DNA of 19,645 nucleotides from Candidatus Latescibacterota bacterium. GTDB lineage: Bacteria > JAAXHH01. Made by a program: the position numbers and the translations under genes. A model generated the notes under the pieces. It was not told the DNA's origin. It did not search any database and worked only from the letters and a program-made list of their open reading frames with translations. Location of the stretch: NCBI GenBank assembly GCA_022821935.1, contig JAJECR010000120.1, positions 1-19,645 on the forward strand, given 5' to 3'. Below, one piece after another: positions 8,976-16,214 of this stretch; position 1 is the first letter of the stretch; every line of letters starts with the position of its first letter.

Positions 8976-9042
8976 CGATGATGGAAGTATCCAGGCCGGT
9001 TGTCGTCCGTCCGCAAAAACGGACCTGGCGGCCCCATCATCG
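8976..9042 (-). promoter_or_regulatory. nested hairpin in the glnA 5' leader
   Basis: Three nested complementary pairs are visible. CGATGATGG (8976-8984) pairs with CCATCATCG (9034-9042), CCAGG (8991-8995) with CCTGG (9024-9028), and TCCGT (9006-9010) with ACGGA (9019-9023). GGCCG at 8994-8998 can alternatively pair with 9029-9033, so two folds compete. The structure lies about 20 nt before the glnA Shine-Dalgarno site in the presumed 5' UTR. I do not recognise it as a known riboswitch. A role in regulation is inference. Confidence 0.5.
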
Positions 9043-9081
9043 CAACAATAATGAACGCTTCTACAAAATTCGGATTCAGCA

Positions 9082-9111
9082 AATCTAATGTACATCGTCA
9101 TTGTTTCGCAA
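9082..9111 (-). promoter_or_regulatory. possible glnA promoter (weak match)
   Basis: On the minus strand TTGCGA (9111-9106) and TAGATT (9087-9082) are separated by 18 nt, upstream of the leader hairpin. The match to a sigma70 consensus is moderate. No sigma54 site (GG-N10-GC type) was seen by eye. Confidence 0.3.
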
Positions 9112-9293
9112 GTGTTTCCCTGAAGTTAAATCCTTGTTAAATCGCCGAAGGCCATATAAACCTCCCGATCGGATAGAATCATTCGAACTCGGGACCGCAT
9201 ATCGATCTTCCGGGAAGAAATCCACTTCAAATCCCGGGGCTTCGATTCCGGCTTCCCGGTAGTTGAGCGGCGTGCCTTTCCACGTAAAAGGTA

Positions 9294-9322
9294 TTGACGC
9301 GAAGGGGCCTCGCGCGTATAAT
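9294..9322 (+). promoter_or_regulatory. sigma70-type promoter for the htrA-like gene
   Basis: TTGACG (9294-9299) and TATAAT (9317-9322) are separated by exactly 17 nt, an almost ideal housekeeping promoter. The expected start of transcription is near 9329-9330. It probably drives the protease and perhaps the closely spaced genes downstream. Confidence 0.8.
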
Positions 9323-9465
9323 GGGTTAACTATTTTCGGGGCTGGAGAACCGGATTGAAAAGGTTGCTCCGGGTCATTCAGGCGCAGGACTTCTTCCGGC
9401 GAATCCGACTGAAATCAGCGTTGCCTTAGTTTCTGCATGATTGCGGTGCGGATGCCCGGTGCCGA

Positions 9466-10818
9466 ATGATGCAGAACAGCGAAAGAGCCCATCGAAGCTT
9501 CCGGACCGCAAGACGGACTCCGATGGCGGTGTGGTACATTCTGGCGGCCTTCGGAGGCGCGCTCCTGGGTATCGTTATCCTGGTCGTGGCCTATCCCGAA
9601 GCGCTGCACGTAATCAGCGGGGGATCCGCAGCCGGAAACGGCGCGTCGGAGCGAGCCTCTTTAGAAGGCGCGGCGCCATCCGAAACGGCCGGATCGTCCG
9701 GTCAGGCCGGATCGTCTGAACGGCCCGGGTCGCGCGGGCGCGGTCCTTTGCACGGCGAATCTTCGCTGACGGATGTGTTCGCCGCCAACGAAGCCGTCAG
9801 CGCATCCCGCCGGACGTCCATCGTTTCCGCGGTGGAGCGGGCGGGGCCGGCTGTCGTGAGCATCGTCGCGACCTTCCAGATGCAGCGGCGCGGCTTCACC
9901 CGGATGTTCGACGACCCCTTCTTCGGCCATTTCGTGGTTCCGCAACTGTACACCCGGGAAGAGCCGAATACGGGATCGGGCGTGATCATCGACGGGGCGG
10001 GATACATCGTCACGAACGCCCACGTGGTGCAATTGGGAGAATACAGGGCCCGGCGGATCCAGGCCGTGCTGACCGACGGGCGCAGCCTGGCCTGCACCCT
10101 GGTCGGCGTGGACATCATGTCGGACCTGGCGGTGCTCCACGTGGAAGGCGAGGACATTCCGGTGGCGGCGCTCGGCCGGTCCGACGACATCATGGCCGGC
10201 GAATGGGCCATCACCATCGGTAATCCCCTCGGACTGGCCATCGAGGACGCCCAGCCGGCGGTGGCCGTGGGCGTAGTCAGCGCCTTGGGCCGCGACTTCC
10301 GCCGGGAGCAGGGCTCCAGGACCGTCTACCGGGACATGATCCAGACCGACGCGACCATCAACCCCGGCAACAGCGGCGGTCCGCTGGTAAACGCCCTCGG
10401 GGAGGTCATAGGGATCAACACCTTCATCCTCTCCGAAGGGGGCGGCTCGGAAGGGGTGGGCTTCGCCATACCCATCGACCGGGTACGGCGCGTGGCGGAC
10501 GAACTGATCCAGTACGGCGGGCCGCGGCGGGGATGGACGGGTCTGTCGGTGATCGACATCACGGAATACGTGGCCCAGGAACTGAACATAGAAGACCGCC
10601 TGGGCGTGCTGGTCAACGAGATCGATCCGGAAAGCCCGGCGGCCCGGGCCGGCATCCGGGTCATGGACATCATACGGAAGATCAACGGGGAGGCCATCGC
10701 CAGCTATCCCGATGCGCGGGAGGCCCTGTACGGCAGCCTGGTGGGCGATTCCATCGAACTCGAAGTCGAGCGGGAAGGCCGGCTGATGCCCCTGACCCTG
10801 CATATTGCCGAGTTGTGA
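9466..10818 (+). CDS. HtrA/DegS-type membrane-anchored serine protease, one PDZ domain
   Basis: This is a periplasmic quality-control or signalling protease of the trypsin-like HtrA family, 450 residues. A single N-terminal membrane anchor (about residues 22-42) is followed by a low-complexity Gly/Ser/Arg linker (about 50-98), then the protease domain. The catalytic triad is visible as His186 (TNAHVV), Asp220 (SDLAVLHV) and Ser303 (NPGNSGGP). One C-terminal PDZ domain follows (about 345-450), with GVLVNEIDPESPAARAGI and DIIRKINGEAI. A single PDZ with an uncleaved-looking anchor resembles DegS more than DegP, which has two. The start is uncertain: ATGs at 9466, 9469 and 9523 are in frame, none with a strong ribosome-binding site, and 9523 would start just before the anchor. 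An ideal promoter lies upstream. Whether it controls an envelope-stress sigma pathway is not shown here. Confidence 0.92.
   Translation: MMQNSERAHRSFRTARRTPMAVWYILAAFGGALLGIVILVVAYPEALHVISGGSAAGNGASERASLEGAAPSETAGSSGQAGSSERPGSRGRGPLHGESSLTDVFAANEAVSASRRTSIVSAVERAGPAVVSIVATFQMQRRGFTRMFDDPFFGHFVVPQLYTREEPNTGSGVIIDGAGYIVTNAHVVQLGEYRARRIQAVLTDGRSLACTLVGVDIMSDLAVLHVEGEDIPVAALGRSDDIMAGEWAITIGNPLGLAIEDAQPAVAVGVVSALGRDFRREQGSRTVYRDMIQTDATINPGNSGGPLVNALGEVIGINTFILSEGGGSEGVGFAIPIDRVRRVADELIQYGGPRRGWTGLSVIDITEYVAQELNIEDRLGVLVNEIDPESPAARAGIRVMDIIRKINGEAIASYPDAREALYGSLVGDSIELEVEREGRLMPLTLHIAEL
9688..9723. repeat. 18-nt in-frame tandem repeat in the protease linker
   Basis: Two 18-nt units (9688-9705, 9706-9723) share the 11-base start GCCGGATCGTC and diverge afterwards. 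They encode AGSSGQ and AGSSER in the flexible linker between the membrane anchor and the protease domain. Confidence 0.5.
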
Positions 10819-10901
10819 GGCACGCAGGAAGCGACGGCAGGCGGTCAATCCGCTGACAGCCCGTTGACTTTCCGCCAGGAACCGATTAGCAAGGGAAAGG
10901 T

Positions 10902-11558
10902 ATGGTACGCGACGGTTGGGTCATGGTCATCCCGCTGGGGGCGCTGGCTGCTGGATGCCTGGCGGTCGGCTACCTGGCGCCTGGCTACCTCGCGCCAGGA
11001 GTGGTATGGACCGTGGCGGCGGCGGTTTTCGCCGCGATCGCCCTGTTCATCGGGTTCTTCTTCCGGGATCCGGCCCGGCGCGTGCCCCCGGGCGAAGGCC
11101 TGGTGATCTCCGGCGGCGACGGCAGGGTCGTGGCGGTCGAGGAACTCGGAGAAGACTCCTTTATCGGCGGGCCGGCCACGCAGATCAGCGTGTTCCTGTC
11201 CATCGTGAACGTGCACGTCAACCGGATACCGATCAGCGGCGTGGTGAAGTTGCGCCAGCGGATCGAAGGCAGGTTCAGGCTCGCCTTCAAGGACGAGGCT
11301 TCGGGCGATAACGCGCAATTGGTACTGGGCATCGAGGGGGACAAGGGCCGCGTCCTGATCAAGCAGATCGTCGGCTTCGTGGCCCGGCGCATCGTCTGTA
11401 ACGTCCATGAGGGCGACCAGGTGCGCATCGGAGACCGGTTCGGGCTGATACGCTTTGGTTCGAGGATAGACGTCGTCGTGCCGGCCGGCACGGAGATCCG
11501 GGTGAAGAACGGGGACCGGGTCCGGGGCGGCGAGACGATACTGGGAGTGCTGAAATGA
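10902..11558 (+). CDS. psd: Phosphatidylserine decarboxylase, short type
   Basis: The enzyme decarboxylates phosphatidylserine to phosphatidylethanolamine at the inner membrane. The 218-residue proenzyme is of the short type. It has hydrophobic N-terminal segments (about 7-53), then FRDPARRVPPGEGLVISGGDG (about 54-74), SIVNVHVNR (100-108) and the self-cleavage site RFGSRID. Cleavage between Gly186 and Ser187 would give the beta chain and a small pyruvoyl-bearing alpha chain. The ATG at 10902 is preceded by AAGGGAAAGG. The stop overlaps the ATG of pssA (ATGA at 11555-11558), so the enzymes of the two consecutive steps are co-translated. The 83-bp gap before it holds an imperfect inverted repeat but no T-run, so transcription from the protease gene could continue through. 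Confidence 0.95.
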   Translation: MVRDGWVMVIPLGALAAGCLAVGYLAPGYLAPGVVWTVAAAVFAAIALFIGFFFRDPARRVPPGEGLVISGGDGRVVAVEELGEDSFIGGPATQISVFLSIVNVHVNRIPISGVVKLRQRIEGRFRLAFKDEASGDNAQLVLGIEGDKGRVLIKQIVGFVARRIVCNVHEGDQVRIGDRFGLIRFGSRIDVVVPAGTEIRVKNGDRVRGGETILGVLK

Positions 11559-12313
11559 AAACCTGGATGCGCGTCGCGTTACCGAACGTGTTCACGCTGG
11601 GCAACATCTTCTGCGGGGTTGCCGCCATCTTCTACTGTATCGATGGGTTCAACGCCCTGACCGGGGACCCGGGCCGCGCGCCGTGGCTTATCATCGCCGC
11701 CGCCCTGCTGGACTCCATCGACGGCAAGGTCGCGCGCTTCAGCCAGGGGGCGACCCGCTTCGGCATCGAGCTGGACTCCCTCGCGGACGTGGTCTCCTTC
11801 GGCGTGGCGCCCATGGTGCTTGTATACACCCTGAAGCCCTTCGGCGAGATCACCTGGGTGCTCTGCCTGCTCTTCCTGATGTGCGGCGCGATCCGCCTGG
11901 CCCGGTTCAACGTGATGACGCTCCGGCGGGTGGAGCGGATCAACCAGGAGAAGGACAACTTCATGGGCCTGCCGATCCCCGTGGCGGCCATCGCGGTGGC
12001 CTCCTACGTCATCTTCTGCTGGGACCGCTGGGAAGAGCTGCACCTGGAAGGGCCGTTCATGGGGTTCATGCTCCTCCTGTCCATCCTCATGGTCAGCCCC
12101 CTGTCCTACCGGACCCTGCCTTCCCTCGCCTTCAAGAGCAAGTGGTCCATACTCAAGCTTTTGGCTATCGCCGTCGCCCTTGTGGCGCTGGTCTGGGACC
12201 CTAAGCTCACGATCTTCCCCATTGTGCTGCTCTACATCCTCTCCGGCATAGCGGCCTGGGGCATCCACATGGTCCGCCACGACGAGGACGTGGCGCTATC
12301 AGCTGAAGAGTGA
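11555..12313 (+). CDS. pssA: CDP-diacylglycerol--serine O-phosphatidyltransferase
   Basis: The enzyme makes phosphatidylserine from CDP-diacylglycerol and serine, the substrate for Psd encoded just upstream. The 252-residue polytopic membrane protein has the CDP-alcohol phosphatidyltransferase signature Asp56-Gly57-x2-Ala60-Arg61-x8-Gly70-x3-Asp74-x3-Asp78. The surrounding text (PNVFTLGNIFCG at 10-21; GIELDSLADVVSFGVAP at 70-86) is typical of the type II (Bacillus/archaeal-like) PssA rather than the unrelated E. coli enzyme. About six further hydrophobic segments follow. Start at 11555 overlaps the psd stop. Together with psd this shows the cell makes PE. Confidence 0.95.
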   Translation: MKTWMRVALPNVFTLGNIFCGVAAIFYCIDGFNALTGDPGRAPWLIIAAALLDSIDGKVARFSQGATRFGIELDSLADVVSFGVAPMVLVYTLKPFGEITWVLCLLFLMCGAIRLARFNVMTLRRVERINQEKDNFMGLPIPVAAIAVASYVIFCWDRWEELHLEGPFMGFMLLLSILMVSPLSYRTLPSLAFKSKWSILKLLAIAVALVALVWDPKLTIFPIVLLYILSGIAAWGIHMVRHDEDVALSAEE

Positions 12314-12340
12314 GCAGAACGAATTCTGGGAGGTCCGTCC

Positions 12341-12616
12341 ATGGCGCAGGGTAAGGGGATGGGAAAACTGGTACTCTATATCCTGGTCGGCGCGATCGTC
12401 GGCGGCGTAGCCGGCGAACTGATCGGATTCCTCTTCGGATACTTCATGCCCGGCAGCATGGTGGAGAAGTTCTTCCTCGAGGCCTTCACCTACACCTTCC
12501 CTCCGGCCACGCTGCCCATGGTCATCTTCTCCGTAACCTTCGGCTTCACGCTGAAAGTGAACGTCATCAGCATCCTCGGCATCGGTTTCGCCACCTACTA
12601 CTATCGCTGGTATTAG
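12341..12616 (+). CDS. small membrane protein, DUF4321-like
   Basis: The 91-residue product has two or three hydrophobic segments: about 9-35 with a Gly-rich VGAIVGGVAGELIGFLFGY core, a middle segment near 56-68, and a C-terminal one near 72-88. From memory the pattern (short N-terminal TM with GELIG, then SVTFGFTLKVNVISILGI near the end) matches DUF4321 proteins of unknown function. The match was not tested by a search. GGGAGG lies 8 nt before the ATG. It sits 27 bp after pssA on the same strand and is probably cotranscribed. No function can be assigned. Confidence 0.8.
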   Translation: MAQGKGMGKLVLYILVGAIVGGVAGELIGFLFGYFMPGSMVEKFFLEAFTYTFPPATLPMVIFSVTFGFTLKVNVISILGIGFATYYYRWY

Positions 12617-12628
12617 TACTTAAACGAG

Positions 12629-14557
12629 ATGACGAAACCAGACCTGAGCCGATCCCCATACATCCCCGCTTGCATCAGCCCGACACCGGCACACAAGCCC
12701 TCACAACGGTCCATCCGGGTCGAACCCTCACAACGGTCTATTCGGGTTCTCGCTTCGGCACGCCATGTATCACGGCGTAAATTTAAATCGCTAACCGGGG
12801 TGCTGGCCCTGTTCCTGACCTCGGGCCTGTTCCTGGCTTCGGCCACGTTCCTTGCCGGTATCCTGAGCCCCGCCACCGCGCAAACCGTGCGAACCGAGCA
12901 GACCTCGCAAACCGCACTTCAAACCGCGCAAACCGCGTATACCGCACCACAAACTGCACGAACCGCGCAAACCGCACCACAAACCGTCCCGGCGTTCACT
13001 TTCGATAAAAAGGAAGTCGTCATCGGGCCGGCATCCAGGCAAACCGTTCTGACCGGGTTTCTGCTGGGCAGGGATGTTGCCGACCTCGCCGTGGTGAATG
13101 TGGACGAGCACGGCGGCCGCCACCTGCGTGTTTATGCCTTCGAAGGAGGATCGGGACCGGAGGGAAGTGGTGCCTGGCGACCGCGGGTGGATGCGCGGCT
13201 GCGTCCCGGTGTACTGTTCGTCGATGTAGCCCGCATCGGCGATCGTGATCGTCTGATCATGTACGCGGAGGACCGATTGAACGCGTGGGATCCTGGCACG
13301 GCATTGGAATACGAACTTGTGTCCGTCTCCTCCAGTTTCACGCCGCCTCGTGAGGACGAGGTGCCGCACGTGGACATCTCACGGGACGTGAACGGCGATG
13401 GCAGGATCGACCTGGTCCTACCAGCCGGCGACGATGGATTCCAGGTGTTCATCCAGTTGTCCGACGGTTCCTTTGCCGATCCGGTGGAAACCGGAACCCC
13501 CGCCGACCTGGACCGGATCTACGGGGCCGACGGGTACCGGTACGATCCCTGGAGCGTGAGCCGGATCCACGCCTTCGACTACAACGGCGACGGCCGCGTC
13601 GACCTGGTGTCCTGGAACGGCGATCGCTTCGAAGTGCATATCCAGGACGGCCAGGGATTGTTCGATCCCGTTGCGGTGACCTTCACGCCGGGTGTGCGAT
13701 TCGACTCCGACGATCTTTCCACGTTCGCTGGCGAGGACATGACCGGCCGGGTGCTACACACATTCAGCGACCTGAACGGCGACGGCGTGGCCGACATGGT
13801 GATCTACGCGCTCAAAGGCGACAGGATATCCGACAAGCGATCCGCGTACAAAGTTCATTTCGGTACGCGCGACGCTGACGGCCGCATACAATTCGCGTCC
13901 GAAAGCGCCGTCTCGATTCAATCAGAAGGTCATGTTCAGCTCGTCATGGAACGCCGGGATTTCGGCGGGGACGGCGAGGCCGGTCTGATCGTCACCACGA
14001 TCGAAAACCGGTATCTCGAAAGCAGCCTCTTCAAGCGCATTAAGGGTTTCATGGGCGACGACGTGTGGCTCAATCTCGCGTTTTACCAGGTAAGCGAGGG
14101 CCGCGTCCCGGACCGGCCCACCGCCATCCGCAAAATCCAGCTGGACGGCGCGCCTAGCCCCCGGGAACCGGGATGGGTCCCCCTGGAAGTCGTGCTCCAG
14201 GGCGGTAAGCATGTGCTTCGCAAAGACCGCGCAACATACCCGCGGGCGTTCAACAAAAACCTGTTCATCGGGGACGTGACCGGAAACGGCCGCTCCGACC
14301 TGCTGATCGAGTGGACCCACCGGGAAATGCACGTGTACGCCGGTGTGCCCGGGCCGGACCTGTTCACCGAGCAGCCCCATAGGGTGGCGGTCGACTTGCC
14401 CAACGACGAAGAATACGCCTGGATGACGGATCTCAACCGGGACGGCCGGCAGGACATCGTCATGCACCACCCGTTTACGAAGCGCGACGCGCACGGGGCG
14501 CCGATGGAGCTGCCGGGGACCGAATCCCAACGGGTGATCTTGCTGATCGCGCGGTGA
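12629..14557 (+). CDS. secreted FG-GAP/VCBS-type repeat protein
   Basis: The 642-residue protein is probably exported and folded as a beta-propeller with calcium-binding loops. It has a long positively charged N-terminus, a hydrophobic signal or anchor at about 56-78 ending in PATAQ, and then a Gln/Thr/Ala repeat tract (86-120). Asp/Asn-rich loops follow: DVNGDGRID (253-261), DYNGDGRVD (317-325), DLNGDGVAD (381-389), DVTGNGRSD (549-557) and DLNRDGRQD (601-609), with a degenerate DFGGDGEAG at 444-452. These loops are typical of FG-GAP/VCBS modules; the partner is unknown. The ATG at 12629 is the only ATG before the signal, although it leaves a 55-residue leader and has a poor ribosome-binding site. 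A GTG inside the hydrophobic stretch (V58) is unlikely. The gene starts 12 bp after the DUF4321-like gene and ends 12 bp before gatA. Confidence 0.8.
   Translation: MTKPDLSRSPYIPACISPTPAHKPSQRSIRVEPSQRSIRVLASARHVSRRKFKSLTGVLALFLTSGLFLASATFLAGILSPATAQTVRTEQTSQTALQTAQTAYTAPQTARTAQTAPQTVPAFTFDKKEVVIGPASRQTVLTGFLLGRDVADLAVVNVDEHGGRHLRVYAFEGGSGPEGSGAWRPRVDARLRPGVLFVDVARIGDRDRLIMYAEDRLNAWDPGTALEYELVSVSSSFTPPREDEVPHVDISRDVNGDGRIDLVLPAGDDGFQVFIQLSDGSFADPVETGTPADLDRIYGADGYRYDPWSVSRIHAFDYNGDGRVDLVSWNGDRFEVHIQDGQGLFDPVAVTFTPGVRFDSDDLSTFAGEDMTGRVLHTFSDLNGDGVADMVIYALKGDRISDKRSAYKVHFGTRDADGRIQFASESAVSIQSEGHVQLVMERRDFGGDGEAGLIVTTIENRYLESSLFKRIKGFMGDDVWLNLAFYQVSEGRVPDRPTAIRKIQLDGAPSPREPGWVPLEVVLQGGKHVLRKDRATYPRAFNKNLFIGDVTGNGRSDLLIEWTHREMHVYAGVPGPDLFTEQPHRVAVDLPNDEEYAWMTDLNRDGRQDIVMHHPFTKRDAHGAPMELPGTESQRVILLIAR
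12698..12747. repeat. 27-nt in-frame duplication in the FG-GAP gene leader
   Basis: A 23-nt segment at 12698-12720 recurs at 12725-12747 with two mismatches. It encodes PSQRSIRV twice within the positively charged region before the signal segment. Confidence 0.8.
12884..12988. repeat. Gln/Thr/Ala coding microrepeats in the FG-GAP gene
   Basis: The sequence is built from variants of the 9-nt word CAAACCGCG/CAAACCGCA and the 12-15-nt word CGCACCACAAACC. It encodes residues 86-120 (QTA, RTA and APQT units) just after the predicted signal cleavage site, a flexible linker before the propeller domain. Confidence 0.8.
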
Positions 14558-14569
14558 AGGGGAGATCGA

Positions 14570-16123
14570 GTGGAACATCTTAGCGAAATGACGGCCCACG
14601 AACTGGCGCCGCGGATCAAGTCGGGCGAAGTGAAGGCGGAAGAGGTGGCCACGGACGCCCTGCGCCTCATCGAAGAGAAAGACCCCGCCATCAACGCCTA
14701 TCTCGCGGTCCGGTCGGAGTCGGTGATCGAAGACGCGCGGGACGTGGACCGGCGCGTCGCCGCCGGGGAATCCACCGGGTCGCTGTCCGGCGTCCCCATC
14801 GCCGTCAAGGACGCCATCTGCACAAAGGGCCTGGAAACCACCTGCGCCTCCCGGATCCTTGAAGGGTTCGTGCCGCCCTACGACGCCACGGTCATCGCCC
14901 GGCTACGCGAGGCGGACGCCGTGATCCTCGGCAAGACCAACATGGACCAGTTCGGCATGGGGTCCTCCAACGAGAATACCGGATTCGAGATCTGCAGAAA
15001 CCCTCTGGATACTGACCGCGTGCCGGGCGGATCGAGCGGCGGTTCCGCCGCGGCCCTCGCGGCGGGCACGGCGGTCCTGGCCCTGGGAGAGGACACGGGT
15101 GGATCGATCCGACAGCCCGCGGCCTTCTGCGGCGTCGTGGGACTCAAGCCCACCTATGGGCGGGTCTCCCGATACGGCATCATCGCCTACGGATCGTCCT
15201 TCGACCAGGTCGGCCCGATGGCCCGGAACGTGGAAGACTGCGCACGGCTCCTGGGCGTCATCGCGGGTCATGACCACATGGATACCACGTCGTCGTCAGA
15301 AGCGGTGCCGGACTACACGAAGACCCTGAAGCGGGGCATCGAAGGTCTGCGCATCGGCGTACCGGAAGAATACATGGCCGAGGGCCTCGACAGCGCCGTG
15401 AAGGAAAGCGTCGGCCGCGCGATCGAACGCATGGAGTCACTCGGCGCCCACGTGGAAAGCGTCCACCTGCCCCATACCGAATACGCCGTGGCCGCCTACT
15501 ACATCCTGGTCACCGCCGAGGCCTCCTCCAACCTCGCGCGTTACGACGGCGTAAAGTACGGATACCGGGGGAACGATGGCGGCACGTCGGTTGGAGGAGG
15601 TGTACCGGCTGGCGGAGGCGCGCCGATTGGCGGAGGCGCGCCGACTGCAGGTGAACCAGGAGGAGCGCCCGGCTCGCAGTCGATTGCACCGGAAGACCGC
15701 CTGTCCGCCATGTACGGCTCAGTCCGGAGCGAGGGCTTCGGCCTCGAGGTGAAGCGCCGGATCATGCTCGGTACCTACGTGCTCAGCTCCGGGTACTACG
15801 ACGCCTACTACGACAAGGCCCAGCGGGTGCGGACGCTCATCAAGGGCGATTTCGACCGGGCCTTCGAGCAGGTCGACCTCCTGGTGGCGCCCACTACGCC
15901 CACCACCGCCTTCCGCATCGGGGACAAGATCGGCGATCCTCTGCAGATGTACCTGTCGGACATTTACACCGTGCCTATTAACCTCGCCGGCGTGCCGGCC
16001 ATCTCCCTGCCCTGTGGCAAGGACTCCGACGGCATGCCCATCGGCCTGCAGATCATCGGACCCCACTTCGGCGAGGAAAGGATCCTGAGGGCGGCGTTCG
16101 CCTTCGAGGAAGCGATGGGTTAG
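14570..16123 (+). CDS. gatA: Asp/Glu-tRNA amidotransferase subunit A
   Basis: GatA is the glutaminase subunit of GatCAB, which converts Glu-tRNAGln and/or Asp-tRNAAsn to the amide form. The amidase signature is complete: Lys80 (GVPIAVKD), cis-Ser155 and neighbours in GGSSGGSA (153-160), and nucleophile Ser179 in DTGGSIRQP. The C-terminal part LGTYVLSSGYYDAYYDKAQRVR is normal. Length is 517 against about 485 in well-studied homologues. The extra is a Gly/Ala/Pro-rich insert (about residues 335-371) between YGYR and RSEGFG, encoded partly by an 18-nt tandem repeat. The start is GTG at 14570 after GGGGAGA. gatB follows 91 bp downstream. gatC, often just before gatA, is absent here. Confidence 0.95.
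   Translation: MEHLSEMTAHELAPRIKSGEVKAEEVATDALRLIEEKDPAINAYLAVRSESVIEDARDVDRRVAAGESTGSLSGVPIAVKDAICTKGLETTCASRILEGFVPPYDATVIARLREADAVILGKTNMDQFGMGSSNENTGFEICRNPLDTDRVPGGSSGGSAAALAAGTAVLALGEDTGGSIRQPAAFCGVVGLKPTYGRVSRYGIIAYGSSFDQVGPMARNVEDCARLLGVIAGHDHMDTTSSSEAVPDYTKTLKRGIEGLRIGVPEEYMAEGLDSAVKESVGRAIERMESLGAHVESVHLPHTEYAVAAYYILVTAEASSNLARYDGVKYGYRGNDGGTSVGGGVPAGGGAPIGGGAPTAGEPGGAPGSQSIAPEDRLSAMYGSVRSEGFGLEVKRRIMLGTYVLSSGYYDAYYDKAQRVRTLIKGDFDRAFEQVDLLVAPTTPTTAFRIGDKIGDPLQMYLSDIYTVPINLAGVPAISLPCGKDSDGMPIGLQIIGPHFGEERILRAAFAFEEAMG
15590..15643. repeat. 18-nt tandem repeat (3 units) inside gatA
   Basis: The units are 15590-15607, 15608-15625 and 15626-15643. Units two and three match in GGCGGAGGCGCGCCG; unit one is diverged. 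They encode VGGGVP, AGGGAP and IGGGAP, in frame, in a loop that is short in other GatA proteins. Confidence 0.9.
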
Positions 16124-16214
16124 TTTCTGGCGAGAAAAGGCATCGTTTGGACATGAACGACGCAGCACGAGGGTCTGAGGCGACGCGGACACGAGCGGAA
16201 CTGAGAAAGGGAAC

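Larger units (their letters stand above)
8942..9465. other. 524-bp divergent control region between glnA and the htrA-like gene
   Basis: No convincing protein gene lies here. It holds, leftward, the glnA ribosome-binding site, the leader hairpin and a weak promoter. Rightward it holds a strong promoter at 9294-9322 and a 5' UTR of about 137 nt. A 24-codon TTG-started frame at 9355-9429, preceded by GGAG, encodes a basic peptide and may be chance. The DNA around 9040-9180 is AT-richer than the genes, as expected for a promoter zone. Confidence 0.6.

Noticed and set aside
8942..9082. 47-residue N-terminal extension of glnA to the ATG at 9082
   Set aside because: The GTG at 8941 has AGGAGG and gives the standard length; the extension would run through the leader hairpin and matches no GS N-terminus.
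7559..9088. 509-codon plus-strand frame opposite glnA
   Set aside because: Covers exactly the glnA gene; Val/Arg/Gly/His-rich with no family signature. glnA is unmistakable.
10835..10880. imperfect inverted repeat between the protease gene and psd (GGCGGTCAA ... TTGAC ... CCGCC)
   Set aside because: Interrupted pairing and no T-run, so not a convincing terminator or regulatory site.
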